From JAJKIP01 sp040509055 (GTDB taxonomy: Bacteria; Bacteroidota; Bacteroidia; Chitinophagales; Chitinophagaceae): a stretch of 7,065 bases of DNA. The stretch is from the NCBI GenBank assembly GCA_040509055.1, contig JBEVLT010000440.1, positions 1 to 7,065 on the forward strand, given 5' to 3'. The notes beneath the pieces are model-generated. The model was not told the DNA's origin. It did no database searches and saw only the letters and a program-made list of their open reading frames with translations. Made by a program: the position numbers and the translations under genes. Shown here piece after piece: positions 6,988 through 7,065 of the stretch; the first letter of the stretch is position 1, and each line of letters begins with the position of its first letter.

Positions 6988-7065
6988 TTATTTCTTTGCA
7001 GCTTTCTTAGCGGCCTTCTTAGCGGCTTTTTTCTTTACTGCTGTTTTTTTCTTAGCAGCTACTTT
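6988..7065 (-). CDS. C-terminal end of a lysine/alanine-rich (histone H1-like) protein, truncated by the window
   Basis: Reading leftwards from 7065, an open frame of 25 codons ends at the TAA at 6988-6990. The peptide is KVAAKKKTAVKKKAAKKAAK followed by KAAKK: 14 Lys, 9 Ala, two Val and one Thr at most, with no acidic residue. Such tails occur on histone H1-like and other nucleic-acid-binding proteins of Bacteroidota and bind DNA or RNA through charge. The frame is followed about 20 bases later by an intrinsic terminator in the same orientation, which supports a real gene end. The body of the protein lies outside the window, so a K/A-rich tail on HU, a topoisomerase or a ribosome-associated protein cannot be excluded. 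The tail identity is clear, the protein identity is not. Confidence 0.72.
   Translation of the reverse strand, partial: KVAAKKKTAVKKKAAKKAAKKAAKK
6991..7026 (-). repeat. Three tandem 12-base units coding AAKK
   Basis: On the minus strand the units are GCCGCTAAGAAG (7015-7026), GCCGCTAAGAAA (7003-7014) and GCTGCAAAGAAA (6991-7002), each coding Ala-Ala-Lys-Lys. The first two differ by one base. They directly precede the stop codon. The repeat is explained by the basic tail and is a plausible site of slippage that changes tail length in steps of four residues. Confidence 0.8.

Overview
The window looks like a chromosomal stretch from a member of the Bacteroidota, most likely the Chitinophagaceae or a close relative. 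This is inferred from protein style: a DUF3667-like membrane protein, a very large NtrY-like histidine kinase of the type common in that phylum, a PolX/PHP protein with an altered polymerase site, and a lysine/alanine-rich histone-like tail. GC content looks balanced to slightly high, coding density is near total, and genes lack strong Shine-Dalgarno sequences. I see no mobile element, CRISPR array, tRNA or rRNA, and no gene-free gap longer than about 80 bases.

Left part (1-5204, + strand): three tightly packed genes that read as one operon. The 3' part of a membrane protein (probably DUF3667 family, start outside the window) is followed after 3 bases by mazG, a nucleoside triphosphate pyrophosphohydrolase with two MazG domains. 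The mazG stop overlaps the GTG start of a 1253-residue sensor histidine kinase (GTGA overlap). The kinase appears to have twelve membrane segments, three extracytoplasmic regions, a HAMP domain and a complete NtrY-like kinase core. No response regulator lies in the window.

Right part (5207-7065, - strand): a PolX-type protein with helix-hairpin-helix motifs, a polymerase-beta-like core and a C-terminal PHP domain converges on the kinase gene with only 2 bases between the stops. All visible PHP metal ligands are kept, but the polymerase catalytic carboxylates read Glu-Asp-Lys instead of Asp-Asp-Asp. It is therefore probably a nuclease or a structural DNA-repair factor rather than a polymerase. 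Upstream of it is an intrinsic terminator and then the last 25 codons of a gene ending in AAKK repeats, which runs off the window.

Functionally these are housekeeping and stress-related genes: nucleotide-pool sanitation (MazG), envelope or environment sensing (kinase), DNA repair (PolX/PHP) and perhaps nucleoid packing (K/A-rich tail). The operon does not show a joint pathway. I did not find an obvious new biological system. The most notable items are the degenerate PolX polymerase site and the three-sensor layout of the kinase.
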